Shown here piece by piece: positions 56,768 through 64,000 of a stretch of 64,000 nt of DNA (the first letter of the stretch is position 1; each line of letters starts with the position of its first letter). The stretch is taken from contig DITV01000002.1 in the NCBI GenBank assembly GCA_002422915.1, forward strand, positions 176,079 through 240,078, given 5' to 3'. The position numbers and the translations under genes are program-made. Below the pieces are notes generated by a model that did no database searches, was not told the origin of the DNA, and saw only the letters and a program-made list of their open reading frames with translations. Origin of the DNA: Candidatus Saccharibacteria bacterium UBA6175. Lineage in GTDB: Bacteria > Patescibacteriota > Saccharimonadia > Saccharimonadales > Saccharimonadaceae.

Positions 56768-57336
56768 TACTTAGCCTCCTCAGTAGCTTTCTTAGCGACC
56801 TTCTTGGCAGGTTTCTGCTTGGTAGTCATCCATTCATCTCGAGGTACAAGGGTGCGCAGTGCTTCTACGGTCGCGTAGGCAATGTTGACCTTGTTGGTTG
56901 AGTTAAGTGACTTCGAAAGAAGGTTACGAATACCAGTCATACCAATGATTGAGCGAACCACACCACCGGCAATAATACCGGTACCTGGCGCAGCTGGCTT
57001 CAAGAGTACTTGAGCGCCAGAATATTTGACTTCGTTTTCATGAGGAATGGTCTCATTAATCACAGGGATTGTAATGAGATTCTTCTTCGCTACGTCGGTT
57101 GCTTTAGCGATCGCGACTTGTACGTCGGCACCCTTAGCAACACCAACGCCAACCTTGGTCTTGTGGTCGCCCACAACAACGAGTGCTTTAAATCGGAATC
57201 GACGTCCACCCTTTACCACACGTGACACGCGGTCAACGTTGATAACGAGTTCTTCAAATTGCTTTGGTTCTGCTGGGGCTTGTTCACGGCGGCGTGGTGC
57301 ACCGCGGCCTTGTGTGCGAGCTTGTGGTTCAGCCAT
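56767..57336 (-). CDS. rpsE: Ribosomal protein uS5
   Basis: 30S protein of 189 residues: double-stranded RNA-binding N-terminal domain (ELVINVDRVSRVVKGGRRFR) and C-terminal domain (VRSIIGMTGIRNLLSKSLNS). A Gly/Arg/Gln-rich N-terminus (EPQARTQGRGAPRRREQ) and a Lys/Ala tail are extra. ATG at 57336 preferred over 57375, which lies in rplR. Confidence 0.98.
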   Translation of the reverse strand: MAEPQARTQGRGAPRRREQAPAEPKQFEELVINVDRVSRVVKGGRRFRFKALVVVGDHKTKVGVGVAKGADVQVAIAKATDVAKKNLITIPVINETIPHENEVKYSGAQVLLKPAAPGTGIIAGGVVRSIIGMTGIRNLLSKSLNSTNKVNIAYATVEALRTLVPRDEWMTTKQKPAKKVAKKATEEAK

Positions 57337-57337
57337 A

Positions 57338-57688
57338 TTAAAACTCCAATCCTTCTGCACGGGCAGCGTCAGCAAGTGCAGCTAAACGCTTGGCATATTG
57401 ACGACCATTGCGGTCAAAAACGACAGCAGTGATCTTATTTTTCTTTGCTTTCTTAGCAATGTCAGTTCCGACAAGTGCGGCCTGCTCGGTCATTGTACCA
57501 GTTGCTTTGGCGCCAACAGATGTTGCCGCAGCAAGCGTCTTGGCGGCGACATCATCAATCAGCTGCGCACTGACGTGCTTGTTGCTAATGGTTACAGAAA
57601 GTCGTGGTCGTTCGGCAGTGCCAGAAATTTTCGCACGCACGCGGGCTGCACGAAGCTTCTGGTTGAGTGTTTTTTCTGCGTGACTCAT
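57338..57688 (-). CDS. rplR: Ribosomal protein uL18
   Basis: 5S rRNA-binding protein of 116 residues: RVRAKISGTAERPRLSVTIS, KITAVVFDRNGRQYAKRL and DAARAEGLEF. Two bases after rplF. Confidence 0.98.
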   Translation of the reverse strand: MSHAEKTLNQKLRAARVRAKISGTAERPRLSVTISNKHVSAQLIDDVAAKTLAAATSVGAKATGTMTEQAALVGTDIAKKAKKNKITAVVFDRNGRQYAKRLAALADAARAEGLEF

Positions 57689-57690
57689 GG

Positions 57691-58224
57691 TTACTTACCT
57701 GCCTTTCCAGCCTTGCGAAGCAATACTTCGTCGGCATACTTAATTCCCTTGCCCTTGTATGGCTCAGGCTTCTTGAGTGAACGGATCTCAGCTGCAACCT
57801 GGCCGACAAGTTGCTTGTCGATACCACTCACGGTGATTTCCATCTTGTTCACGGTCAATTCAACACCTTCTGGTGCAGTGTAGTGGACAGGGTGCGAGAA
57901 TCCGAGGGCCATTTCGATTGATTTGCCGCCGCCATTCACACGGAATCCAACTCCGTTAACTTCAAGCTTCTTCTCAAAAGCGTTAGTGACTCCTTCAACG
58001 GCGTTGTTAAGGAGGGCACGTTGCAGCCCGTGTTGGGCTTTCGCGATGCGCTCATCGTCTTTTCGCGTGACGATAGCGAATCCATCTTCAAGAGTGACGG
58101 TTACATCTGAGAGATGAGGCACCACGAGCTGGCCTTTTGGACCAACAACAGTGATAGAATCATCGCCGACCGTGATTGTCACGCCTGAGGGGATCTGAAT
58201 GGGTAGTTTTCCGATTCGACTCAT
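57691..58224 (-). CDS. rplF: Ribosomal protein uL6
   Basis: 50S protein of 177 residues with the duplicated fold: MSRIGKLPIQIPSGVTITVG and KLEVNGVGFRVNGGGKSIEM, ending in EPYKGKGIKYADEVLLRKAG. ATG at 58224 with AAAGGAAAG upstream. Confidence 0.98.
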   Translation of the reverse strand: MSRIGKLPIQIPSGVTITVGDDSITVVGPKGQLVVPHLSDVTVTLEDGFAIVTRKDDERIAKAQHGLQRALLNNAVEGVTNAFEKKLEVNGVGFRVNGGGKSIEMALGFSHPVHYTAPEGVELTVNKMEITVSGIDKQLVGQVAAEIRSLKKPEPYKGKGIKYADEVLLRKAGKAGK

Positions 58225-58240
58225 ATTCTTTCCTTTCTTA

Positions 58241-58642
58241 TTAATACACCTTAAGCAGGAGCTCACCGCCCAAGCGTTGTTTGGTGGCTTCTTGGCCGGT
58301 CAAAATACCCTTAGAGGTGCTGACGAGGACAATACCACGACCGCTCTTTACTTTTGGAATGTCGTTTGCACCAACGTAGACCCGACGTCCAGGTTTGCTC
58401 AAGCGAGTAATCTCGTTGATCGTTGGGTTGTCGCCTGGTTCGTGGATGGTGACCACAAGAATGTCTCGTGGCTTTGCGGCTTCGATCTTGATTGCTGACA
58501 AGTAGCCAGCCTTCTTGAGTTCAGTCGCGACGGTGTGCTTCATTTTGCTTGAAGGCACACGAATTTCGTTCTTGCCAACCATGACAGCATTACGAATGCG
58601 GGTCAGGAGGTCAGCGATTGGGTCTGTAGATTGTAGTGACAT
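58241..58642 (-). CDS. rpsH: Ribosomal protein uS8
   Basis: 30S assembly protein of 133 residues: DPIADLLTRIRNAVMVGKNE and GRGIVLVSTSKGILTGQEA. Regular spc-operon position. Confidence 0.98.
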   Translation of the reverse strand: MSLQSTDPIADLLTRIRNAVMVGKNEIRVPSSKMKHTVATELKKAGYLSAIKIEAAKPRDILVVTIHEPGDNPTINEITRLSKPGRRVYVGANDIPKVKSGRGIVLVSTSKGILTGQEATKQRLGGELLLKVY

Positions 58643-58657
58643 ATTGCTTCTCCTTTC

Positions 58658-58927
58658 CTACCAGCTACTCTTAGTAATACCAGGGATTTCTCCCTTTGAT
58701 GCTTTTTCACGGAAGTTGATACGGCTCAGGCCGAATCGGCGCATGTAGCCACGTGGACGTCCGTGAAGGGCGTCACGATTCTTCCAGCGAGTCGGAGAGC
58801 TGTTCTTTGGGAGCTTGGCAAGACCTTCTTGGTCACCCATTTCCTTCAGTTCAGCGCGCTTTGCGGCATACTGCTGGATCATCTTCTTGCGTTTCTCGTC
58901 GCGAGCGACGGCAGACTTCTTAGCCAT
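58658..58927 (-). CDS. rpsN: Ribosomal protein uS14, long zinc-free type
   Basis: 30S head protein of 89 residues. The long C- form without any CxxC: KNSSPTRWKNRDALHGRPRG, then RFGLSRINFREKASKGEIPG. Shares a base with the rplE stop. Confidence 0.98.
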   Translation of the reverse strand: MAKKSAVARDEKRKKMIQQYAAKRAELKEMGDQEGLAKLPKNSSPTRWKNRDALHGRPRGYMRRFGLSRINFREKASKGEIPGITKSSW

Positions 58928-59514
58928 TAGCGAACTCCTCCTTCTTTCTCAAACGGAAAACCGAATTTCTCAAGCAATGCACGGCTGTTTACAGCGCTGC
59001 CGTTCTTAATCACGAAAGTGACTTGGAGGCCGTGAATGTGCTGCGTTTCCTCAAAGCTCAGCTCTGGGAAAATAGAGTGATCGTTAATACCGAGGTTGTA
59101 GTTGCCGGCCTTGTCAAATGACTTAGCACCGACACCGTGGAAGTCACGGACACGTGGTAACGCAATGTTAACCAATCGATCAGTGAATTCATACATGCGA
59201 GCGCCACGAAGGCTGACACTCAGGCCAACTCGGTTCATACCGGCACGAATCTTGAATCCTGCAATTGATTTACGAGCCATACGGTCAACAGGGTGTTGTC
59301 CGGTAATTTTGGTAATGGTGTTGTGAACCACTTCATAGTGGTGCTTGTCATCTTTGTTCTTACCGATCCCTACGCTGACTACAATTTTCTCGAGTTTTGG
59401 CACTTGATTGATGTTATCAAGACCGAGTTCGGCTTGTAGTTCCTTGGCGTACGTTGACGCGTACAAGGCTTTCAGGCGAGGAGCGGCAAGGCTTTGTGCA
59501 GATGCAGTAGCCAT
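58927..59514 (-). CDS. rplE: Ribosomal protein uL5
   Basis: 5S rRNA-binding protein of 195 residues: GLDNINQVPKLEKIVVSVGI, RVGLSVSLRGARMYEFTDRL, and the FHGVGAKSFDKAGNYNLGI loop. TAATG overlap with rplX. Confidence 0.98.
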   Translation of the reverse strand: MATASAQSLAAPRLKALYASTYAKELQAELGLDNINQVPKLEKIVVSVGIGKNKDDKHHYEVVHNTITKITGQHPVDRMARKSIAGFKIRAGMNRVGLSVSLRGARMYEFTDRLVNIALPRVRDFHGVGAKSFDKAGNYNLGINDHSIFPELSFEETQHIHGLQVTFVIKNGSAVNSRALLEKFGFPFEKEGGVR

Positions 59515-59825
59515 TATTTGATCTCCTTGTTATTTACTTGACGGGCAACGCGGGTTTTTCCATCAGTTGTTTTGACGTAGCCAACACGGCTGGTCTTACC
59601 GGCTTTCTCGTCAATCACGAGTGCAACCTTGTGTAGTGGGACCGCAACATGAATGTCTTTGTGTCCACCGCGTGGGTTAAGCTGGCTTGGTTTAATGTGG
59701 CGGTGCTTTTGGCCGATTCCTTCAATCAGAACGCCATCAGCGTTCACGCCGACAACTTTACCGGTCGTTCCTTTGTGCGCACCGCTAATGAGCTTGACGG
59801 TATCACCTTTGATAATACGGGCCAT
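59514..59825 (-). CDS. rplX: Ribosomal protein uL24
   Basis: 50S assembly initiator of 103 residues with KOW motif: ARIIKGDTVKLISGAHKGTT. ATG at 59825, one base after the rplN stop; the longer frame to 59906 lies in rplN. Confidence 0.98.
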   Translation of the reverse strand: MARIIKGDTVKLISGAHKGTTGKVVGVNADGVLIEGIGQKHRHIKPSQLNPRGGHKDIHVAVPLHKVALVIDEKAGKTSRVGYVKTTDGKTRVARQVNNKEIK

Positions 59826-59826
59826 A

Positions 59827-60195
59827 CTAGAGTACCTCCGGCGCAAGGCTGATAATCTTGGCGTAGCCGAGGTCACGTAGTTCACGTGGGACTGGGCCGA
59901 ACACACGAGTTGCTCGTGGGGTCTTGTCGTCGTTAATAATCACTGCAGCGTTGTCATCAAAAGAGATCGTGCTGCCGTCTTTACGCTTGATTTGGTTGCG
60001 GGTACGGACAACGACTGCTTTAACGACAGACTTCTTCTTTACCGTACCGGTTGGGTTTGCATCTTTAACGGTTGCGACAATAACGTCACCAACGTGGGCG
60101 TAACGTCGTGCAGTACCACCAAGAACTCGGATACAAAGGATTTCCTTTGCCCCACTGTTGTCGGTCACTTTTAGGCGGCTTTCTTGTTGAATCAT
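59827..60195 (-). CDS. rplN: Ribosomal protein uL14
   Basis: 50S protein of 122 residues: MIQQESRLKVTDNSGAKEIL and VFGPVPRELRDLGYAKIISL. ATGA overlap with rpsQ. Confidence 0.98.
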   Translation of the reverse strand: MIQQESRLKVTDNSGAKEILCIRVLGGTARRYAHVGDVIVATVKDANPTGTVKKKSVVKAVVVRTRNQIKRKDGSTISFDDNAAVIINDDKTPRATRVFGPVPRELRDLGYAKIISLAPEVL

Positions 60196-60464
60196 ACTGA
60201 CTCCTCCTTGAGCTCAATAGACCCGCGGGCTTTTTCATCAATACGGATTAACGAAAATGTCTTGGTCTTCGAGATTGGGCGGACTTCAGAGATGGTCACT
60301 TTGTCGCCTTCGGTTGCTTCATTCTTCTCATCGTGTGCAGTGTACTTACGGCTGACCGTGTACTGCTTACGATAAATTGGGTGTGTTTCCCGGCTTGTCA
60401 CCGTCACGGTGATCGTCTTGTCAGCCTTAGTAGAGGTGACAATGCCAGTCAATGTCTTTGCCAT
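60192..60464 (-). CDS. rpsQ: Ribosomal protein uS17
   Basis: 30S protein of 90 residues, OB fold: GIVTSTKADKTITVTVTSRE and EGDKVTISEVRPISKTKTFS. Follows rpmC by one base. Confidence 0.98.
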   Translation of the reverse strand: MAKTLTGIVTSTKADKTITVTVTSRETHPIYRKQYTVSRKYTAHDEKNEATEGDKVTISEVRPISKTKTFSLIRIDEKARGSIELKEESV

Positions 60465-60465
60465 A

Positions 60466-60717
60466 TTATTTGTCCTCCTTTAGGGCTGAACGTTGTGCGG
60501 CGTTGATTGCAGTCAGGGTACGAGCAATTTGCTTGCGCTGAACGGTCAACACGCGCGGGTTAACGAGTTCACCTTGCACGTGGCTCTTTCGTGAATCAAG
60601 CTGATCAGCGCGAAGCTGGGCCAGTTCATTGTGGAGCTGTTCAAGTGTTTTGACTTCAGGAGCAGTTTTCACTACTTTTGCCTTTGTCTTTGCAGCTGGT
60701 TTCTTAGCGTCAGCCAT
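60466..60717 (-). CDS. rpmC: Ribosomal protein uL29
   Basis: Exit-tunnel protein of 83 residues. Core helices EQLHNELAQLRADQLDSRKS and the RTLTAINA region; an N-terminal Lys/Ala arm of about 20 residues is additional. TAATG overlap with rplP. Confidence 0.95.
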   Translation of the reverse strand: MADAKKPAAKTKAKVVKTAPEVKTLEQLHNELAQLRADQLDSRKSHVQGELVNPRVLTVQRKQIARTLTAINAAQRSALKEDK

Positions 60718-61130
60718 TACTGTTGCTCCCTTACGATAAACTTAGTTTTCACCGGAAGCTTGTGAGCGGCGAGGCGCATTGCTTCGCGAGCAACGCTTTC
60801 GTCGACACCCTTCATTTCAAACAGTACGGTTCCAGCCTTCACCTTAGCGACGAAGAACTCAGGGTTTCCTTTACCGCTCCCCATCTTCACATCCTGTGGC
60901 TTGCGCGTACGAGGAGTGTGCGGGAAGATGCGGATCCAGATTTTACCACCACGCTTGATGTGACGGGTCATTGCTTGACGCGCTGACTCGATTTGTCGAG
61001 ACGTGATGTCGTTGTTGCTTTGTGATTGGAGACCGTAGTCACCAAAGGCGACGTAGTGACCGCGAGTGGCGATTCCTTCGTTGGTACCCTTGCGGACTTT
61101 TCGGTACTTGGTTTTACGTGGCAATAACAT
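60717..61130 (-). CDS. rplP: Ribosomal protein uL16
   Basis: 50S protein of 137 residues near the A site: MLLPRKTKYRKVRKGTNEGI, RKPQDVKMGSGKGNPEFFVA and GVDESVAREAMRLAAHKLP. Confidence 0.98.
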   Translation of the reverse strand: MLLPRKTKYRKVRKGTNEGIATRGHYVAFGDYGLQSQSNNDITSRQIESARQAMTRHIKRGGKIWIRIFPHTPRTRKPQDVKMGSGKGNPEFFVAKVKAGTVLFEMKGVDESVAREAMRLAAHKLPVKTKFIVREQQ

Positions 61131-61132
61131 GA

Positions 61133-61765
61133 TTAATCGTTCCTCTCACCTTTGTAGATCCAGACCTTCACGCCAATGATTCCGGCAGGAGTCTGGGCAC
61201 GAGCAACATGGAAGTCGACATCGGCACGCAAGGTGTGAAGTGGGACTGAACCTTCAATGACTTTTTCGCGGCGAGCCATCTCAGCATTGTTGAGACGACC
61301 GGCAACTTGGATACGAACACCCTTGGCACCCGCATTCATCGTGTTTTGCGCAGCCATTTTGGTGGCACGGCGGAAGTTAGCGCGTCGTTCGAGCTGGTGG
61401 GCGATGTTCTCGGCCACAAGCTTGGCAGACATGTCTGGACGCTTTACTTCTTCAATGTTAATGCGGATTGGCAGGCTGGCGATCTTTTCAAGTTCACTCT
61501 TGAGTTCAGTGACACCAGCACCACCGCGACCAATCACGACGCCAGCTTTGGCGGTATGAATGGTAATAGTGATGAGGTTTGCAGAACGTTCGATTTCAAC
61601 GCGAGCAATTGTTGGACGAGCAGCGAATCGCTTTTCAACGTGTTCACGAAGCTTGATATCTTCAACAAGAAGCTTAGCGAAGTCCTTCTTTGGTGCAAAC
61701 CATCGAGAGTCCCAGTTCTTGTGAATCTGAAGACGGAAACTGGTTGGATTTACTTTTTGTCCCAT
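61133..61765 (-). CDS. rpsC: Ribosomal protein uS3
   Basis: 30S protein of 210 residues at the mRNA entry: MGQKVNPTSFRLQIHKNWDS, KH domain with KAGVVIGRGGAGVTELKSEL, and GVKVWIYKGERND at the end. ATG overlaps the rplV stop by a base. Confidence 0.98.
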   Translation of the reverse strand: MGQKVNPTSFRLQIHKNWDSRWFAPKKDFAKLLVEDIKLREHVEKRFAARPTIARVEIERSANLITITIHTAKAGVVIGRGGAGVTELKSELEKIASLPIRINIEEVKRPDMSAKLVAENIAHQLERRANFRRATKMAAQNTMNAGAKGVRIQVAGRLNNAEMARREKVIEGSVPLHTLRADVDFHVARAQTPAGIIGVKVWIYKGERND

Positions 61766-62196
61766 TACTTCTTCTCCTCTTTCGCTGGTTCAGCAGCAGA
61801 TGCTTCAGCCTTTGTTGGTTTTGCAACCTTCTTTGGCTTGAGCGTTCCGGTTACTTCAACCAAAATATTTGAAGATTTCTTCTGGAATGGCAGTGCACGA
61901 CCACGGCTGGCAGGAGTAAAGCGCTTGAGACGGGTGCCGGTCGTGACAGACAGAGTGGCAATGCTCAGAGTTTTTCCATCAAATCCATGGGTGTTCACCG
62001 CATTTGCTTGCGCGCTTTCGATCACTTTAATCAATGGTCGAGCGGCGCGCTTTGGGGTGTGTTGCAAGATGACGAGTGCATCGGCAACGGTTCGGTTGCG
62101 AACCAAGCTGGCAACAAGGGCGACCTTGCGTGGTGCTTGGTCAACACCTTTAGCGTACGCGCGGACAGTCTGGATAGGAGTCTTAGTCGTAGCCAT
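61765..62196 (-). CDS. rplV: Ribosomal protein uL22
   Basis: Tunnel protein of 143 residues: RAYAKGVDQAPRKVALVASL and SAQANAVNTHGFDGKTLSI. A basic/acidic C-terminal tail (KAEASAAEPAKEEKK) exceeds the usual length. Confidence 0.97.
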   Translation of the reverse strand: MATTKTPIQTVRAYAKGVDQAPRKVALVASLVRNRTVADALVILQHTPKRAARPLIKVIESAQANAVNTHGFDGKTLSIATLSVTTGTRLKRFTPASRGRALPFQKKSSNILVEVTGTLKPKKVAKPTKAEASAAEPAKEEKK

Positions 62197-62462
62197 TACT
62201 TCTTATCCTTTCCACCGTGCTTACGGAACTTACGAGTTGGGCTAAATTCACCCAGCTTGTGTCCAACCATGTTCTCGGAGATGAGAACAGGGACGTGCAC
62301 TTTACCGTTGTGAACCGCAATTGTCCGACCAACCATTTCAGGGCTGATCACACTGGCGCGGGCCCAGGTTTTAATAACAGTTCGGTCTTCGAGGCTAAGA
62401 GCTGCGACTTTTTTCGCGAGCTTGAAGTCAACGAATGGACCTTTCTTCAATGATCGACTCAT
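62196..62462 (-). CDS. rpsS: Ribosomal protein uS19
   Basis: 30S head protein of 88 residues: MSRSLKKGPFVDFKLAKKVA and HNGKVHVPVLISENMVGHKL. Overlaps rplB and rplV by one base each. Confidence 0.98.
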   Translation of the reverse strand: MSRSLKKGPFVDFKLAKKVAALSLEDRTVIKTWARASVISPEMVGRTIAVHNGKVHVPVLISENMVGHKLGEFSPTRKFRKHGGKDKK

Positions 62463-63301
62463 TATCGCTTCCTCTTCGCGTCATGACGCGTTCTTACAAT
62501 TAATCCCGATACGTCCTTACGTCGGCGTGTACGGTAGCCAAGTGTCAACTGACCCCATGGAGTACGTGGTGCTTTACCAGTACCATGGCGACCACCGTCA
62601 CCACCACCGTGTGGGTGATCTGCGGCATTCATAACGACACCACGGACACCTGGGCGAATACCCTTACGACGGTTACGGCCGGCAGAACCGATCTTGATGT
62701 TTTGGTGTTGGACGTTGCCAACGACACCAAGGGCGGCAGTTGCTTCAAGGCGGAACTTACGGACTTCACCAGATGGCATGCGCACCTGTGCGTAGTCACC
62801 TTCTTTGGCCATGAGCTGAGCTTTTGTCCCAGCAGAACGAACCATTTGCGCACCCTTACCTGGGTGGAGCTCAATCGCGTAGATCTGAGATCCAACAGGA
62901 ATGTTAGCAAGCGGCATACGGTTACTTGACTCAACAGGCGCATCGGCACCGCTTGAGATCACTTTGCCCTTTGTCATAGACGTGTCGGCAAGAATGTAGT
63001 GGTACAGACCGTGCTGGTCTTTGACACGAGCAATGCGAGCTGAGCGGTTTGGGTCGTATTCAATTTCTTCAATCGTGACGGTCAAGCCGGCAGCGAGGTT
63101 GTGGTTCATCAGACGGTAGTGTCGCTTAACACCACCGCCTCGGTGACGAACGGTAATGCGACCGCTGTTGTTTCGTCCAGCGTTCTGCTTTTTACTCTTC
63201 ACGAGGCTCTTGAGCGGCTTGCGTGTCGTGACATCACTCAAATCCTGAGTGGTCATGCCACGTCGAGCAGGAGTGGTTGGGTTGTATTGCTTAATTGCCA
63301 T
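62462..63301 (-). CDS. rplB: Ribosomal protein uL2
   Basis: 50S core protein of 279 residues: KQNAGRNNSGRITVRHRGGG, and the C-terminal GVVMNAADHPHGGGDGGRHG next to the peptidyl transferase centre. Confidence 0.98.
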   Translation of the reverse strand: MAIKQYNPTTPARRGMTTQDLSDVTTRKPLKSLVKSKKQNAGRNNSGRITVRHRGGGVKRHYRLMNHNLAAGLTVTIEEIEYDPNRSARIARVKDQHGLYHYILADTSMTKGKVISSGADAPVESSNRMPLANIPVGSQIYAIELHPGKGAQMVRSAGTKAQLMAKEGDYAQVRMPSGEVRKFRLEATAALGVVGNVQHQNIKIGSAGRNRRKGIRPGVRGVVMNAADHPHGGGDGGRHGTGKAPRTPWGQLTLGYRTRRRKDVSGLIVRTRHDAKRKR

Positions 63302-63615
63302 TACTTCTTCTCCTCTTCTGCTGGTTGTTCAAAGACCGCAATCGATCCTTCAGAAAGTGTGACATATGCCTTCTTGCTGTCGGTACGAGTAGTCGTGCCT
63401 GGGTAACGGTTCTTTCCACGAGAGAAACGAATCGCTTTTCCAGATTGAACGAGTGTTTTGATGCGGCCAACTTTAACACCGTACTGGGCTTCAATTGCCC
63501 GGCTAATTTGTTGCTTGTTGGCACTCACAGGAGCGCTAAAGACGTAGACGTTCTTTTGGCTCTGGCCATAGGCTTTTTCAGTAGTGACTGGAGTCACGAG
63601 AATAGGGGCAATCAT
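63301..63615 (-). CDS. rplW: Ribosomal protein uL23
   Basis: Exit-tunnel protein of 104 residues: APILVTPVTTEKAYGQSQKN, SRAIEAQYGVKVGRIKTLV, and an acidic tail. One base after rplD. Confidence 0.97.
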   Translation of the reverse strand: MIAPILVTPVTTEKAYGQSQKNVYVFSAPVSANKQQISRAIEAQYGVKVGRIKTLVQSGKAIRFSRGKNRYPGTTTRTDSKKAYVTLSEGSIAVFEQPAEEEKK

Positions 63616-63616
63616 A

Positions 63617-64000
63617 TTACGCCTCCTCCTTTACGAGCCAGCTCTTGAGCGTTGGCAATGATGACTTTGACAGCACGATCGCATCTGCGTTCAAGATGTG
63701 GTAGACGTTCAAGTACTTTGTGCTTGCTAACAGAACGTTTTGGATATTGTTCGTAGCACGAAGTAGTTCTGGTGTCTTCTCTTCAACAACAATCAACACT
63801 TTACGGTTGAGCTTGTTCTTCTCGAGGAAGGCAACGACTTCAGCGGTCTTGCCTGTGGTCTTCACGTCTAGAACGTGGACCTTCTTTGCTTGGTTCGCAA
63901 GGCTCAAAGCCTGTCGAATTGCCTGTCGTTTTGCGGTTGTTGAGATCTTCTTTGTGTAGTTTTCGTTTCCGAGTGGGCCGAAGACGATACCACCACCGCG
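63617..64000 (-). CDS. rplD: Ribosomal protein uL4, 5' part beyond window
   Basis: C-terminal 127 codons of L4; the frame is open to the window edge. Recognisable are RGGGIVFGPLGNENYTKKIS, the helical KRQAIRQALSLA and VLLASTKYLNVYHILNADAI. rplC and rpsJ should lie beyond 64000. Confidence 0.96.
   Translation of the reverse strand, partial: RGGGIVFGPLGNENYTKKISTTAKRQAIRQALSLANQAKKVHVLDVKTTGKTAEVVAFLEKNKLNRKVLIVVEEKTPELLRATNNIQNVLLASTKYLNVYHILNADAIVLSKSSLPTLKSWLVKEEA

Noticed and set aside
61307..62245. 312-codon open frame on the plus strand
   Set aside because: Antisense to rpsC and rplV; Phe/Ser-rich product typical of a shadow frame.
1..64000. CRISPR array, cas genes or insertion sequence with transposase
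   Set aside because: No regularly spaced direct repeats, Cas motifs or DDE/HUH transposase were seen on either strand.

Overview
The window looks like a chromosome segment of a Patescibacteria (CPR) bacterium, most likely Saccharibacteria (TM7). Ribosomal protein uL30 is missing between rpsE and rplO, as in CPR. Genes are packed with ATGA and TAATG overlaps. UGA is read as stop (for example at 39480-39482), so the Gracilibacteria code is not in use. The phylum call is inference from gene content; no marker tree could be run.

Layout. 1-7.5 kb: a P-type cation ATPase cut by the window edge, a GreA-like factor, a two-component system, an HxlR regulator, an FAD oxidase and an AI-2E-type exporter. 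7.5-15.2 kb: a replication and repair run on the minus strand in transcription order dnaX, dnaB, a GT-C-like membrane protein, ybaB, recR, a DHH phosphoesterase and cysS. 16-19.8 kb: an accessory block with a small Xre regulator, an FtsK-like ATPase, a 49-codon gene fragment, and a paired nuclease/helicase (DUF2075) plus MazG-like NTP pyrophosphohydrolase. 19.8-27.9 kb: rplJ-rplL behind an L10 attenuator leader, dcd and thyX for deoxynucleotide synthesis, then secE-nusG-orf-rplK-orf-rplA with unknown small genes between the familiar ones. 28-36.6 kb: a glycosyltransferase, a PAS histidine kinase, a YgjP-like protease, envelope proteins, an iron-permease-family protein, a heliorhodopsin, an FHA/J-like protein and a broken Nudix gene. 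36.5-43.3 kb: tRNA-Trp, a SemiSWEET, NDH-2 and a glycan operon GT4-GH57-GH15-unknown. 43.3-44.7 kb: rpmG, a tRNA-Thr(GGU) interrupted by a 194-nt group I intron, a HTH/LAGLIDADG-like ORF whose end overlaps that tRNA, then tRNA-Thr(UGU) and tRNA-Tyr. 44.7-49.7 kb: TPR protein, holB-like, rluD-like, trpS, alpha/beta hydrolase. 49.7-64 kb: the S10-spc-alpha ribosomal superoperon plus rplM-rpsI, with a GC-rich two-gene unit sitting between secY and infA where adk-map often lie.

Cross-cutting signals. First, at least 14 genes have a -10 hexamer ending 6-8 nt before the start codon, which predicts leaderless or nearly leaderless mRNAs, while ribosomal and some other genes keep Shine-Dalgarno sites. 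Second, proteins that often carry structural zinc sites lack the cysteines (DnaX, RecR, S4, S14, L33, L36). Third, a few units (small ORF at 21079, thyX, 53989-54626) are much richer in G+C at third codon positions than their neighbours, which suggests acquisition from a high-GC organism, possibly an actinobacterial host.

The strongest candidates for something new are the tRNA-Thr intron with its flanking endonuclease-like gene, the DUF2075/MazG pair, and the GC-rich unit with a triple-half-site operator between secY and infA.
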